Shown: in pieces, positions 26,451 through 34,920 of the stretch
Layout: the number at the start of each line of letters is the position of its first letter
Position numbering within the stretch: position 1 is the stretch's first letter
From: Paenibacillus sp. FSL H8-0548
Lineage (GTDB): Bacteria; Bacillota; Bacilli; Paenibacillales; Paenibacillaceae
Length of the DNA: 64,000 nucleotides
Direction: 5' to 3'
NCBI RefSeq assembly: GCF_038630985.1
Contig: NZ_CP152049.1
Coordinates: forward strand, 4,173,501-4,237,500
Notes under the pieces: generated by a model
Told to the model about the DNA's origin: nothing
The model's database searches: none
The model's input: only the letters and a program-made list of their open reading frames with translations
Translations under genes and position numbers: made by a program

Positions 26451-26451
26451 G

Positions 26452-27504
26452 TTAATCCTCCTCTTCTTCCTGATCAATCTCACAATGCGAATCCGTGAAG
26501 CAGCCACAGCCGCCAATGTCATAACGGTCAATCAATTCTGCGCCTCCATACATTGCCCGCTCGGCCTTATCGTCCTGGTTAAGCTGGCGTATCGGATAAG
26601 GCTGCGAATCCTTTTTCATGAAGCTGTACTGTTGAATCTTTGCGTACCTTACTGCAGCTGACCCTGCTGGATGAACGTAAAATCCCGGTCTTGATGCTCG
26701 GTCATAGAAGTAATCGCGGTAAGCATCATCAAGTTCCTTGAGCATTGGCTCTTGAACATGTAATGGAATTTTATCCTCGTCCGGTATTGGCGTTTTGTCT
26801 TTGGGATCATTGCCCTTTGTTATATACCGATATGCTGACACACACATTTTCAAATGAAACTCCTGCTCCATGATCTTCTCGAACACTTCTGGAAGCTGCT
26901 CCTTAAGCAGTTTGTAATGTCCTTGGCCAGCCTTCACACAGCGGCCGTGGCAGTTGTTGTGCGAGAATCCCAGTTTGTACAACTCCGGCTTCTCGATGTT
27001 GTACTTCTTCAACACGTCTTCTTTCCAGATGTTGTTTTCGATTAGTGGGAAAACCACTTTGAATGGTGCCCAGTTTTTAGATATGGCACCTTCACGGTGC
27101 ATCTCGTCGAAGCCAATCCCGAAATATAGAGTAGCATCTAATATGAAATCCGATTCCTTCAAGAAATGCTCATTCCGCCAGTGAGCGACTGCCGGCAACT
27201 TACCCCTTTTGAGAAAATCCATACCAACACGCATCTTCAAGATCTTAGAGCAGTCGCCAATCATACTGTTGTAAACCATCTTTTTTTCAAACATCAGCTG
27301 AATCGGGTTAAGCCCCATGCTATGCGTTAGAAGTGGAAGCTGAAGCTTATCCGAACCTTCTCGCAGCACTCGGTAACAATCTGGATGTTCCCATAGCGTA
27401 TCCGTGAAATACATCACGATATTGTCATTGGGGTTTTGTTCTTTAACCCAATCAGCAACAGACAGGCTTGCGGTTCCGCCGCTTGAAAAGATAATGTGAT
27501 TCAA
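26452..27504 (-). CDS. PAPS-reductase-like PP-loop enzyme
   Basis: Protein of 350 residues. An N-terminal PP-loop SSGGTAS (7-13) binds ATP; further motifs are YFTDTLWEHPDC, FSHNNCHGRCVKAGQGHY and a C-terminal GGCGCF. This is the phosphoadenosine-phosphosulfate reductase fold used by sulfur-transfer and nucleotide-activating enzymes. Phage members have no assigned reaction. The CHGRC and CGC cysteines suggest metal or persulfide chemistry. TTG start overlapping the upstream stop (TTGA). Confidence 0.75.
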   Translation of the reverse strand: MNHIIFSSGGTASLSVADWVKEQNPNDNIVMYFTDTLWEHPDCYRVLREGSDKLQLPLLTHSMGLNPIQLMFEKKMVYNSMIGDCSKILKMRVGMDFLKRGKLPAVAHWRNEHFLKESDFILDATLYFGIGFDEMHREGAISKNWAPFKVVFPLIENNIWKEDVLKKYNIEKPELYKLGFSHNNCHGRCVKAGQGHYKLLKEQLPEVFEKIMEQEFHLKMCVSAYRYITKGNDPKDKTPIPDEDKIPLHVQEPMLKELDDAYRDYFYDRASRPGFYVHPAGSAAVRYAKIQQYSFMKKDSQPYPIRQLNQDDKAERAMYGGAELIDRYDIGGCGCFTDSHCEIDQEEEED

Positions 27505-27680
27505 TCCCCCACCTCTTTCCTTTTCCTACCGGACCAGCTCATAAAATCCCGTTCTTTCGGCTTTATCTCAGCCTTCTGTGCGTGCTCCTCATCCGTCATC
27601 TGCCGCACTGCAATGTCAGAGTTAGCCTTGCGATCGATGTCCAGTTTAGGACGCGGCACTGGCTGTAAGCGGCGGCTCAA
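27501..27680 (-). CDS. Small hypothetical protein
   Basis: A frame of 59 codons (MSRRLQPVPRPKLDIDRKAN at the start, charged throughout). TTG start and stop each overlap neighbours in the pattern TTGA, and it exactly fills the gap between two genes. No clear ribosome site, so translation would depend on coupling. Function unknown. Confidence 0.5.
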   Translation of the reverse strand: MSRRLQPVPRPKLDIDRKANSDIAVRQMTDEEHAQKAEIKPKERDFMSWSGRKRKEVGD

Positions 27681-27865
27681 CGTGGGTATGCAGGTTTGAT
27701 GATCTGCTGCAACTTCGGATAGTGTTGTTCCGCTGGACGAAGTTTTGCTAGCTGCTGCTTAGCATGGTAGATATCATCAAGTGATGCGAATGGATCATGA
27801 TAAATGATTGTCAGCAGCTCCGTCTCATTCGCTTTGGTAATGTCTGGCTGCTTCACTTTTCCCAC
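27677..27865 (-). CDS. Small hypothetical protein
   Basis: Protein of 62 residues, basic and helical, no recognised family. It overlaps the preceding gene by 13 bases and lies in the early operon. Confidence 0.55.
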   Translation of the reverse strand: MGKVKQPDITKANETELLTIIYHDPFASLDDIYHAKQQLAKLRPAEQHYPKLQQIIKPAYPR

Positions 27866-28287
27866 CGACCTATACGGGTGAGATCTTCCGCGAATTTATC
27901 AGTATCGAATTCAAAGGTTGCCGAATGTCGAATCCATAAGCTATCCCGCTTTAAAAAATTCCCTTTCAATCCGAAGACAGCGCCTTTGTAATAGAGGTAT
28001 TTACTATCCCAACTTCCCTCGATATCCAGTACGGGCGATTTCATTTTGAAATGGTCCCGAATCCTAGTAATTAGTTTGTTCCAATCTTTTTCCGCGAAAG
28101 AAATTGAACCGTTTTTATACCAATCCAATGCAGAGTAATCGGTACTGTCATCAGGATCGCGAGATTGCCGTCCGTGTTGCCTCTCGATATCTTGTCCAAG
28201 CGTTAACAACGTTTCATGAGTTATCTCCACATGAAACGCGTATCCGTGTTTATCCGGAAGTGGGTTATATCTTTGCTTTTCTTTCAA
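27853..28287 (-). CDS. Hypothetical phage protein behind a LexA box
   Basis: Protein of 144 residues, not recognised. It contains SWDSKYLYYKGAVFGLKGNF and a charged N-terminus. TTG start with GGAGGG upstream. A consensus LexA box at 28306-28319 lies 19 bases before the start in a 74-base gap, so it may have its own damage-inducible promoter. Confidence 0.6.
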   Translation of the reverse strand: MKEKQRYNPLPDKHGYAFHVEITHETLLTLGQDIERQHGRQSRDPDDSTDYSALDWYKNGSISFAEKDWNKLITRIRDHFKMKSPVLDIEGSWDSKYLYYKGAVFGLKGNFLKRDSLWIRHSATFEFDTDKFAEDLTRIGRWEK

Positions 28288-28305
28288 CCTGAGCCCTCCA
28301 TTTCA

Positions 28306-28319
28306 GAAACATATGTTCG
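28306..28319 (-). promoter_or_regulatory. LexA (DinR) box, perfect consensus
   Basis: Minus-strand CGAACATATGTTTC fits the Bacillus SOS consensus CGAACRNRYGTTYC at all positions. It sits in the gap before the gene starting at 28287. Confidence 0.75.
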
Positions 28320-28361
28320 GTTTTTAGGCAGCAGAAATCCCTTTGCTGAGAGATAGTGCGT

Positions 28362-28931
28362 TTATTCCGTTTTTGCGAGCATGGCACTTACAACCTCAAT
28401 TTGATATGGGTAAGTGTCTACAGGAGGACTGAGTTCTCGCATGTGGTATAAATTCATTGCGATTCGAGCCATGATATACGCGTCAACAATGTTGTCATTC
28501 TTGTGCTTGTATCCGAAGTGTTGAAACACTGCTTCCAATACCACGGCTTTGCCCTCTTTGCCGCTTAACCTCTCTTTCTTGCCGGCTTCGCCCTTCCACC
28601 CAGTTACGCCGACATACTTTTTAACCGATGCAGGCATGAGTTTGTTGAATTTCAATTTACGGCGATGTACCATGCTCCGCAGCCCGCCGTGTATCATCCC
28701 AGTTGTAATGCCTCTTTGGGTACCTGGAGCAGCATCCTCGATAACGACCTCATCGCCAGGCTGCAGCAACACATAAAGCTGATCTTGTAAGCTAACAAGC
28801 TGCTCGATGGATATACCGCCTTTCTCAACCTTTCCAGCACCCTTCAATTCAACCTCGACCAACACCTCGCCAAGCTCATTCAAAGCAACGAATCCAGTTT
28901 TAGTCGCCGGATCGACTCCCACGAATCGCAT
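28362..28931 (-). CDS. RuvC-like Holliday junction resolvase
   Basis: Protein of 189 residues with an RNase H-like fold: D7 ([10 protein letters not shown]), E65 (VVIEDAAPG), and D146/D150 ([10 protein letters not shown]) as metal ligands. Phage resolvases of this type debranch DNA before packaging. It overlaps the LexA-domain gene upstream by 32 bases. Confidence 0.78.
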   Translation of the reverse strand: MRFVGVDPATKTGFVALNELGEVLVEVELKGAGKVEKGGISIEQLVSLQDQLYVLLQPGDEVVIEDAAPGTQRGITTGMIHGGLRSMVHRRKLKFNKLMPASVKKYVGVTGWKGEAGKKERLSGKEGKAVVLEAVFQHFGYKHKNDNIVDAYIMARIAMNLYHMRELSPPVDTYPYQIEVVSAMLAKTE

Positions 28932-29334
28932 TGCTCTCGACCTCCCTCTTACCTGTTATTTGCAAGCTGCGTGGCCTACCGCCTACTGCGTTGCGTTTGA
29001 TGTAACCTTTCTTCTCCAGTCGTTCCAGATGGCCGTGAACAGTCGATCCAGATGCAAGTCCCACACCCTCGGCAATCTCCCGCACAGATGGTGGATAACC
29101 ATTAGCACCGACAAATGCTACGATAAAATCAAATGTCACCGCTTGGCGCTTATTTATCGGTTCTAGCCCTGATGCAAGCTGCGGAGTTCGCGCTGCATAG
29201 ATTTCAAGCGCCCGCCGCATCGTGCTGATGTTGATCGGCTTGCTGGATGCTAGACACACCTGCACTTGAGCGATAACCTGCTCGTCCGTCATTACGAGGG
29301 AGTCGAGCTGCTTTGAGAATTCGGAATTAGCCAT
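28900..29334 (-). CDS. LexA-type DNA-binding domain protein
   Basis: Protein of 144 residues. The C-terminal half matches the LexA N-terminal winged helix: [50 protein letters not shown]. It has no S24 peptidase domain, so it cannot self-cleave. It might compete at LexA-like sites or control phage genes. ATG 29334 follows GGAGG by nine bases. Confidence 0.75.
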   Translation of the reverse strand: MANSEFSKQLDSLVMTDEQVIAQVQVCLASSKPINISTMRRALEIYAARTPQLASGLEPINKRQAVTFDFIVAFVGANGYPPSVREIAEGVGLASGSTVHGHLERLEKKGYIKRNAVGGRPRSLQITGKREVESNAIRGSRSGD

Positions 29335-29809
29335 CTGTAGGTGCCTCCTTGGTGAGAGTGGAGAGGACAGAACGAGCCTTTTCGCCTTCATCTCTTTCGA
29401 TATAAGCAAACTCAAAATTATTTACATCAAGCTTTACATACGTTTGGTGATGAGAGTAAAATTCCAGCGCTTCCTTCATGGCGGTGTGTTCGGCACGTAA
29501 TTTCTTAGTCGATTCTTTCAGCATATCTAATTCGTCTGAAGCATTAACGAGATCATTTACACAAAATTTAGTCGCATTCTTCTGAACGTCGATAGCGAAG
29601 AGCGCCTTCTCCAATTCACCCTCAAGATACTTGTGGCTGCTTAATGCTACTTCTTTACCTCTTCGTTCCTTCTCCAGTTCATCAAGGAGGTAAGAGACGT
29701 AACCAGTCATTTTCCGTTCTGCTTCAACCCGATATTCAACTTCAGCAAGATTCCTAGCATGCTCACCACATGTGACTATCGCATAATCATGTTTTATTTG
29801 GTCTATCAT
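29327..29809 (-). CDS. Coiled-coil hypothetical protein
   Basis: Protein of 160 residues, mainly charged helix with coiled-coil character ([40 protein letters not shown]). No family recognised. Start overlaps the preceding stop as TAATG. Confidence 0.6.
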   Translation of the reverse strand: MIDQIKHDYAIVTCGEHARNLAEVEYRVEAERKMTGYVSYLLDELEKERRGKEVALSSHKYLEGELEKALFAIDVQKNATKFCVNDLVNASDELDMLKESTKKLRAEHTAMKEALEFYSHHQTYVKLDVNNFEFAYIERDEGEKARSVLSTLTKEAPTDG

Positions 29810-29973
29810 TACGTCACCTCTCTCGAAATCTCCATCAACGCAGGAAATGTCTGACGCTTTATGTCCTCCAAAACTTCCATTGCTTGGTGAAATGTCAGTC
29901 CATCATCAGAAATCATTGCGGTTAATCCCGCTAAAATTAATTGTTGGCTTCTTTTGGTTAGATCCATTTTCAT
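29809..29973 (-). CDS. Small helical hypothetical protein
   Basis: Protein of 54 residues (MKMDLTKRSQQLILAGLTAM). ATG 29973 is ten bases after GGAGGG. It overlaps the 3' end of the next upstream gene by about 68 bases. Function unknown. Confidence 0.5.
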   Translation of the reverse strand: MKMDLTKRSQQLILAGLTAMISDDGLTFHQAMEVLEDIKRQTFPALMEISREVT

Positions 29974-30130
29974 TTCGCTTATCCCTCCTAACAATTCCTC
30001 GTTTCAGATAAACCGCCGGCAGCAGATACACTTCGCCGATCGCCTTACCCCGATCATCCAAAACGATCTCCCAAGGGATATCATTGTAGAAGGGATCGAT
30101 TTCCACATGCTTTCGCGGCAGCCGCTTCAT
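29906..30130 (-). CDS. Small hypothetical protein
   Basis: Protein of 74 residues, basic, with IDPFYNDIPWEIVLDDRGKA. Start ATG 30130 overlaps the previous stop as ATGA. Its 3' end overlaps the next gene substantially, which is unusual, so its exact end or reality is less sure. Confidence 0.5.
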   Translation of the reverse strand: MKRLPRKHVEIDPFYNDIPWEIVLDDRGKAIGEVYLLPAVYLKRGIVRRDKRNENGSNQKKPTINFSGINRNDF

Positions 30131-30345
30131 TTCAAACGCCCCATACGCTTGCGGCTCCAATGGATAAGCGAATCTATCTTGCGATACTGCGGTCTAGTAT
30201 CCCTGTCAGCCCCTTGCTGGTGCTTGGTGTAATAATGTCGAGTCTCTACCCATATCTCATCATGATGGAGCTCACAGAGCGGTACTTGTGCAAAGGTGGC
30301 GGTTGCTCTATCGGTACAGCCTGGCATCTTGCATAGCGGGTGCAT
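30127..30345 (-). CDS. Small Cys/His protein
   Basis: Protein of 72 residues with CKMPGC and CELHH, a likely single zinc site as in HNH-like or treble-clef fragments. Function unknown; lies just downstream of dnaB. Confidence 0.58.
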   Translation of the reverse strand: MHPLCKMPGCTDRATATFAQVPLCELHHDEIWVETRHYYTKHQQGADRDTRPQYRKIDSLIHWSRKRMGRLK

Positions 30346-30360
30346 GGTTAGCCTCCTCTC

Positions 30361-31773
30361 CTAAACCATTTGCTCATGATCATCGACCGTTGTTTGACGA
30401 TCGAGGTTGACCATCTTACCGTAATTTCTCCGGAATGCTAGTTCAACCGTCCCCGTTTTGCCATTCCGCTGCTTGGATATGATAACTTCGATGATGTTTT
30501 TCTTCTCCGTTTGCTTGTCGTAGTAGTCATCCCGATAAAGGAATCCTACAATATCAGCATCTTGCTCAATTGATCCCGACTCACGAAGGTCTGACATCAT
30601 CGGGCGCTTATCCTGCCGCTGCTCTACGCCACGACTGAGCTGTGATAGAGCAATGACTGGCACTTCAAGCTCGCGGGCAATTTCTTTAAGAGTTCGAGAG
30701 ATTTCCGAAACCTCTTGCTGCCGATTCTCTCCGCTACGACCGTTCCCACGAATGAGCTGCAGGTAGTCGATCAGGATCATGCCCAGGCCTTTTTCCTTTT
30801 TAAGCTCACGGCATTTGTAACGGATCTCGCCGACCGTAATGCCCGGAGTATCATCGATGAAAATATTAGCATCTGAGAGGATGCCGATCGCGTTGGTCAT
30901 CTTGCCCCAATCGTCCGGTTCGAAGTAGCCTGTTTTAAGTTTCTCACCGTCGATATTGCCTTCAGCTGAGATCATCCTTTGCACCAGCTGCGTAGCCGAC
31001 ATTTCGAGACTAAATATAGCGACGGTTTCCTTGGCTCTAATACCAACGTTCTGCGCAATGTTAAGCGCGAATGCCGTCTTACCAACTGATGGCCGAGCGG
31101 CAATGATGATAAGATCACTTTTTTGAAAGCCGGCCGTCATCTTGTCTAAATCGGTTAGCCCGCTTGGCATACCAGTAATGCCTTCGTTGATGTGACGGTT
31201 GTTGAATCTTTCTTCTGTTTGATCAAAAACCTGAAAGAGTGCATCTTTCATCGTGACAAACGCTTTCGGCGGCTTGTTTTCTGCCGTCAACTTAGATATG
31301 CGTTTTTCAGCCAAAGCAACAAATCCAGCAACGTCCTGCTCGGATGTAGCATGCTTTACCAACTCCCGAGCGATGAGAAGCGATTCTCTCCGCAGGGACA
31401 TGTCCAAGACGATATCTGCGTAATAGGAAATGTTTGATGCTGTCGGAACGGAATTGGTTAGTCGAGCAAGGTAAGAGACATTTCCTATTGCTTCGAGTTT
31501 TTCATCATCCTGTAGAGCGGCGCTTACCGTCACAATGTCGATAGCGGCTTTTGAATCGTATACATCACACATCGCTTTATAAATCGTTCGATGGGCCTTC
31601 TCGTAAAACTTCCCCTTATTCAGCCGGTCCTTCACCTTTTCAAAAGCTTCTGCGTTAAGAAGGATCGAACCAATTACTGCCTGCTCCGCTTCTAGGTTGT
31701 ATGGCTCTGCGTCTGGCATGCCGAGATAATCTCCTTGATCGTCGTCAGCAGCATTTTCATAAGGCCAACTCAT
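30361..31773 (-). CDS. Replicative DNA helicase DnaB-like
   Basis: DnaB-family helicase of 470 residues. The N-terminal domain starts PYNLEAEQAVIGSILL; the RecA-like domain has Walker A ARPSVGKT (226-233), FSLEMSATQLVQRM and DYLQLIRG. It unwinds the phage replication fork. ATGA overlap with the loader gene upstream. Confidence 0.95.
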   Translation of the reverse strand: MSWPYENAADDDQGDYLGMPDAEPYNLEAEQAVIGSILLNAEAFEKVKDRLNKGKFYEKAHRTIYKAMCDVYDSKAAIDIVTVSAALQDDEKLEAIGNVSYLARLTNSVPTASNISYYADIVLDMSLRRESLLIARELVKHATSEQDVAGFVALAEKRISKLTAENKPPKAFVTMKDALFQVFDQTEERFNNRHINEGITGMPSGLTDLDKMTAGFQKSDLIIIAARPSVGKTAFALNIAQNVGIRAKETVAIFSLEMSATQLVQRMISAEGNIDGEKLKTGYFEPDDWGKMTNAIGILSDANIFIDDTPGITVGEIRYKCRELKKEKGLGMILIDYLQLIRGNGRSGENRQQEVSEISRTLKEIARELEVPVIALSQLSRGVEQRQDKRPMMSDLRESGSIEQDADIVGFLYRDDYYDKQTEKKNIIEVIISKQRNGKTGTVELAFRRNYGKMVNLDRQTTVDDHEQMV

Positions 31774-32120
31774 CCTTGTTCACCCCTAATCATCTTGCGT
31801 CCGTTTTCCCAAAATCCATCCGGAGGTTCAGAATCTTGAACTGACCAGTTAGAAAGAAGTGCAAAATGTTCAGTTGTCTCCAGCTTTAAAGTGTCGTGGT
31901 TACGAGTCTGCTGTAGATCATTCCGAATAATGTCAGCAATTGAAGGAAACCATTTCGGTTGATTATCGATATAGAAGTTCAGGTTTGCGATTCCTGATTC
32001 AAACGGAACGGAAGCCAGTCTCTCTATCCATAAAGCTATCGTTTCATCCTCTAGCTCAATTTGGTTCGGGTAAGCTGCCGATGCTTTGAACAGGATATAC
32101 TTCGCTTCTTCCGGCAACAT
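31770..32120 (-). CDS. Helicase loader/inhibitor, G39P-like
   Basis: Protein of 116 residues. The N-terminal part (AKYILFKASAAYPNQIELED, ETIALWIERLA) with a following WFPSIADIIRND resembles the SPP1 G39P family, which binds and loads the phage DnaB helicase. Its place between initiator and dnaB matches SPP1 genes 38-39-40. It overlaps the initiator end by 65 bases. Confidence 0.7.
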   Translation of the reverse strand: MLPEEAKYILFKASAAYPNQIELEDETIALWIERLASVPFESGIANLNFYIDNQPKWFPSIADIIRNDLQQTRNHDTLKLETTEHFALLSNWSVQDSEPPDGFWENGRKMIRGEQG

Positions 32121-32916
32121 TTCCGCTCGCCCCCCCGCCCAATAACTTTTCTTTATTTTTTCTATGCTTTGTTTGTTTTTGAGGAACTAGATCGTTTACA
32201 ACCTTTGGGTAAAAGGTATAAGGATCTCTTTCAGGTAAGAATTTTTCGAAGTGTCCCTTTTCCAAGAAATCTAGTAATCCCCATCTAGTATTAAGCTTGT
32301 AATTAGGATTGTTCAAAATCTCATCGTATGAAGTAATAGCCTGCATGATTTCATCAGCGGAATAATGGTTCAACTTGTACGAAATTTGTAGTTTGATCTG
32401 AGGGGTTAAGATTCTATGCTTTACCAAATCTTTGTTCATCCAATGATCGAAAATAGAAGTATTAATATCTTTTAAGTTCTTTTCTTTCTTTACATTCTTA
32501 TTATTGTTCCGCGTTTGTTCCGTGACTGTTCCAAGTTGTGTTCCAAGTTCCATTGTCCTATAACCTCCAAACCCTTGATATTGCTCATAATTTAGCACTG
32601 TAAACACTGTTCCAAGTTCATGTGTTTTCGTGCAGACTCTCTGCAAGCGTTCTAACCGCTTAATTGTGCGATTTATAGTGGATACGGAATAGGTTTTCAC
32701 CTGCCGATTCTCCACATATGATAGGTCTTCTTGCAGCTTTCGAGTTGATCGGAGCCACTCCCCGCGCTGAAGGGTAAGGTCGTCTGAGACCTTAACACCC
32801 TCCTCTGCGAATACTGCTTTTCCATAGATTAAGAAGAACAATCTAAATTCGACGATGTTTTGCCAGATCGGATTTTCGAATAGCTCCCTGCTTGTTTGAA
32901 AAGCACCGCCTGCCAT
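32056..32916 (-). CDS. Phage replication initiator
   Basis: Protein of 286 residues. The N-terminal winged-helix part (TSRELFENPIWQNIVEFRLF, VSTINRTIKRLERL) and C-terminal domain (HWMNKDLVKHRILTPQIKL, TRWGLLDFLEKGHFEKFL) match phage replisome-organiser proteins. The middle linker (TMELGTQLGTVTEQTRNNN) is encoded by GTTCC iterons, the likely origin. It would recruit the loader and helicase encoded downstream. Confidence 0.82.
   Translation of the reverse strand: MAGGAFQTSRELFENPIWQNIVEFRLFFLIYGKAVFAEEGVKVSDDLTLQRGEWLRSTRKLQEDLSYVENRQVKTYSVSTINRTIKRLERLQRVCTKTHELGTVFTVLNYEQYQGFGGYRTMELGTQLGTVTEQTRNNNKNVKKEKNLKDINTSIFDHWMNKDLVKHRILTPQIKLQISYKLNHYSADEIMQAITSYDEILNNPNYKLNTRWGLLDFLEKGHFEKFLPERDPYTFYPKVVNDLVPQKQTKHRKNKEKLLGGGASGNVAGRSEVYPVQSIGSLPEPN
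32506..32613. repeat. GTTCC iterons, candidate phage replication origin
   Basis: GTTCC occurs at 32506, 32517, 32528, 32540, 32547 and 32609 (minus strand GGAAC). The first four are spaced 11, 11 and 12 bases, one helical turn. They lie within the initiator gene beside an A+T-rich tract at 32461-32505. This is the usual layout of initiator-bound phage origins. Confidence 0.68.
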
Positions 32917-32931
32917 TTCACCTCACCTGCT

Positions 32932-33537
32932 TTATTCTTCCTGTCGATCTTCGGCTAGGACTTCGCGGATAGCATGAGTCAACACTTTCGCAAGCCGTTC
33001 AACTGGTACCGGTGACTCAACCCGCATATCCTCTAGCGCTTGAGTAAGGCTGGTAACAATCTTGTCCTCAGTGCTTGGCGGTTCCTCGACGGTGTAGCCG
33101 TTAACGAGGGCTGAAATAAGCGTCCAGCCATTTTCAAATGCATATTCTCTGATGATATTGACTCTATCTGAGTAACAATGTCTATCTCCGTATGCCGTCA
33201 TGTGCCAAACGATATAATCAATGTCACGCCCATCAATTACCAGGCTTTCAACCACCTCTGCCACTTCCCTCGGCAACGAAACTTTTTTAGCTTCGCGGGT
33301 TTCATTCAATTCACTGGCGAGCTGAGCGACGTTATCAATAAGGCGATCATTGTCTTTCGCAAGCTGTCCGAACTTGCGAACTGTATCTGCCTCATCCTCT
33401 TTGGAAATCTTGAGTTCAAGCTCTATTGCTTCAGCGTGAGCGACAAGGCCGCGCACCGTATCGCCGTGGAATATAGCAGCGATTCTGTCCATGCTATCTT
33501 TAATCATTTGAAATTTCTGTGGTTCCATTCGCTTCAT
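32932..33537 (-). CDS. DUF1642-like phage protein
   Basis: Protein of 201 residues. After a coiled-coil-like N-terminus, the part SLPREVAEVVESLVIDGRDI with EYAFENGWTLISALVNGYTV fits DUF1642, a small phage domain of unknown function. ATG follows GGAGGG by about nine bases. Confidence 0.6.
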   Translation of the reverse strand: MKRMEPQKFQMIKDSMDRIAAIFHGDTVRGLVAHAEAIELELKISKEDEADTVRKFGQLAKDNDRLIDNVAQLASELNETREAKKVSLPREVAEVVESLVIDGRDIDYIVWHMTAYGDRHCYSDRVNIIREYAFENGWTLISALVNGYTVEEPPSTEDKIVTSLTQALEDMRVESPVPVERLAKVLTHAIREVLAEDRQEE

Positions 33538-33552
33538 TCAAATCACCCTCCT

Positions 33553-34158
33553 CTATTTTCTCCACACCACTGGGGATAGCTCGGCATGAGCTGGCACCCA
33601 TACTGGTTTTCCGTATTTCTCTACGTAGCTCAATTTATTAACAAAATTATCAACCGGCTGCTCTGCATGCATTGCTTGCAACAGCGCCAGCGTGCCCTCT
33701 ACATCTGCCAGCGCTCGGTGAGCTCCATTAAGATCAATGTTATATTTGTTGCACATATCGGTTAGCGTGTGCGGGTACGGCGTCCGGTCCCGAGCAATCG
33801 TCAGCGTGTCTATAAATGGATTGGCAAAGGTAATCTCCGAAATACGAAACATTGCATAATGAAGAAACGCGAGATCGAACGTTGCATTATGAGCTACAAG
33901 CAGCGTCTGCGGGCCCATCACCCTGCGTAGGTTAAGGAAGGCTTGCTTCTCATCCATCCCATTAACCAGATGCTCATCAGTGATTCCCGTCAGCTCAGTG
34001 ATCTTCGGCACCAGCTTGCCGTCATATTTTACGAAGGTGCGAAATTCGGAAACCTGAATGCCTTTGATGACGCGGATCGCTGCCATCTCAACAACCCTAT
34101 CCTCTACTGGACTGAGACCACTTGTTTCAAAATCAAAACAACAAATATCGTCTAGCAC
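33553..34158 (-). CDS. DEDDh 3'-5' exonuclease (DnaQ-like)
   Basis: Protein of 201 residues with all catalytic residues: D9 and E11 (CFDFETSGL), D95 (HNATFDLAF), H147 and D152 (GAHRALADVEGT). It resembles the proofreading subunit of DNA polymerase III and may serve phage replication or recombination. GTG start. Confidence 0.88.
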   Translation of the reverse strand: MLDDICCFDFETSGLSPVEDRVVEMAAIRVIKGIQVSEFRTFVKYDGKLVPKITELTGITDEHLVNGMDEKQAFLNLRRVMGPQTLLVAHNATFDLAFLHYAMFRISEITFANPFIDTLTIARDRTPYPHTLTDMCNKYNIDLNGAHRALADVEGTLALLQAMHAEQPVDNFVNKLSYVEKYGKPVWVPAHAELSPVVWRK

Positions 34159-34920
34159 TTAAATCACCGCCAATTTATAATGTTTGTTCTTCACAAGTCC
34201 CTTTTCGAACAAAGCCAGCTTTACAGCCTTTTCGGCTTTATCCGCTGTATTGTTGTTTTGGCTCATGTGAGTCAAATAGATTTGCTCGCCTCGTCCTTGG
34301 ATCAGCTTGGCTAATGCCTCGGCAGCCGCATCGTTAGACATATGGCCGATGTCGGAGAGTATCCGATATTTCAAGCCGTCATGATATTTCGTGTTAGAAT
34401 TGAGCATTTCGATATCATGATTGCATTCGAACACGTAGATGTCGCTGTGCTCCATGGCTACAAGCATTTCTTCGTTAACGCAGCCAGTGTCCATCAACAC
34501 GCTTACCTTTTTGTCAGCCGTATGGACCGTGTAACCAAAAGGCTCCATAGCATCATGAGATATATTGAAAGCTTTCACGTTCATGTAGTGGTTCTGGAAA
34601 GAGGCGAAGCCAGTAAACCCATTCGTTTTAACTATCCGTCCACTATCCAGCCTGCCAATCGCCTTGAGTGTCCCCACGCTGCCATAGACCGGAATCTTGA
34701 ATTTGTCGGCGAAAGCAATGCCTGCGCAATGATCTTGATGCTCGTGTGATATGAATATCGCATCAATCTTAGTAGGATCATAGTTTTGAACAAGCAGCAG
34801 CTTCTCGATCTTAGTTTTGGAAGGTCCAGCGTCTATTAAGACACTGGACCCTTCCGTAGCAATGTAGATACATGACCCTTTTTCAGAGCCAGTTGATAGG
34901 ACTTTGACGATGGTTGCCAT
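34159..34920 (-). CDS. MBL-fold metallohydrolase (YycJ/WalJ-like)
   Basis: Protein of 253 residues with the metal motif H59-x-H61-x-D63-H64 (SHEHQDHCAG) and later histidines in SHDAMEP and LTHMSQNN. YycJ-type members act as DNA exonucleases, so a role in phage recombination next to Bet is likely. Start overlaps the Bet stop (TAATG). Confidence 0.8.
   Translation of the reverse strand: MATIVKVLSTGSEKGSCIYIATEGSSVLIDAGPSKTKIEKLLLVQNYDPTKIDAIFISHEHQDHCAGIAFADKFKIPVYGSVGTLKAIGRLDSGRIVKTNGFTGFASFQNHYMNVKAFNISHDAMEPFGYTVHTADKKVSVLMDTGCVNEEMLVAMEHSDIYVFECNHDIEMLNSNTKYHDGLKYRILSDIGHMSNDAAAEALAKLIQGRGEQIYLTHMSQNNNTADKAEKAVKLALFEKGLVKNKHYKLAVI

Noticed and set aside
26452..27504. PP-loop enzyme as DndC of a DNA phosphorothioation system
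   Set aside because: No dndA, dndB, dndD or dndE genes nearby; only a general PAPS-reductase-like fold is supported.
34159..34920. MBL-fold protein as a beta-lactamase
   Set aside because: No signal peptide; motif and phage recombination context fit YycJ-type hydrolases.
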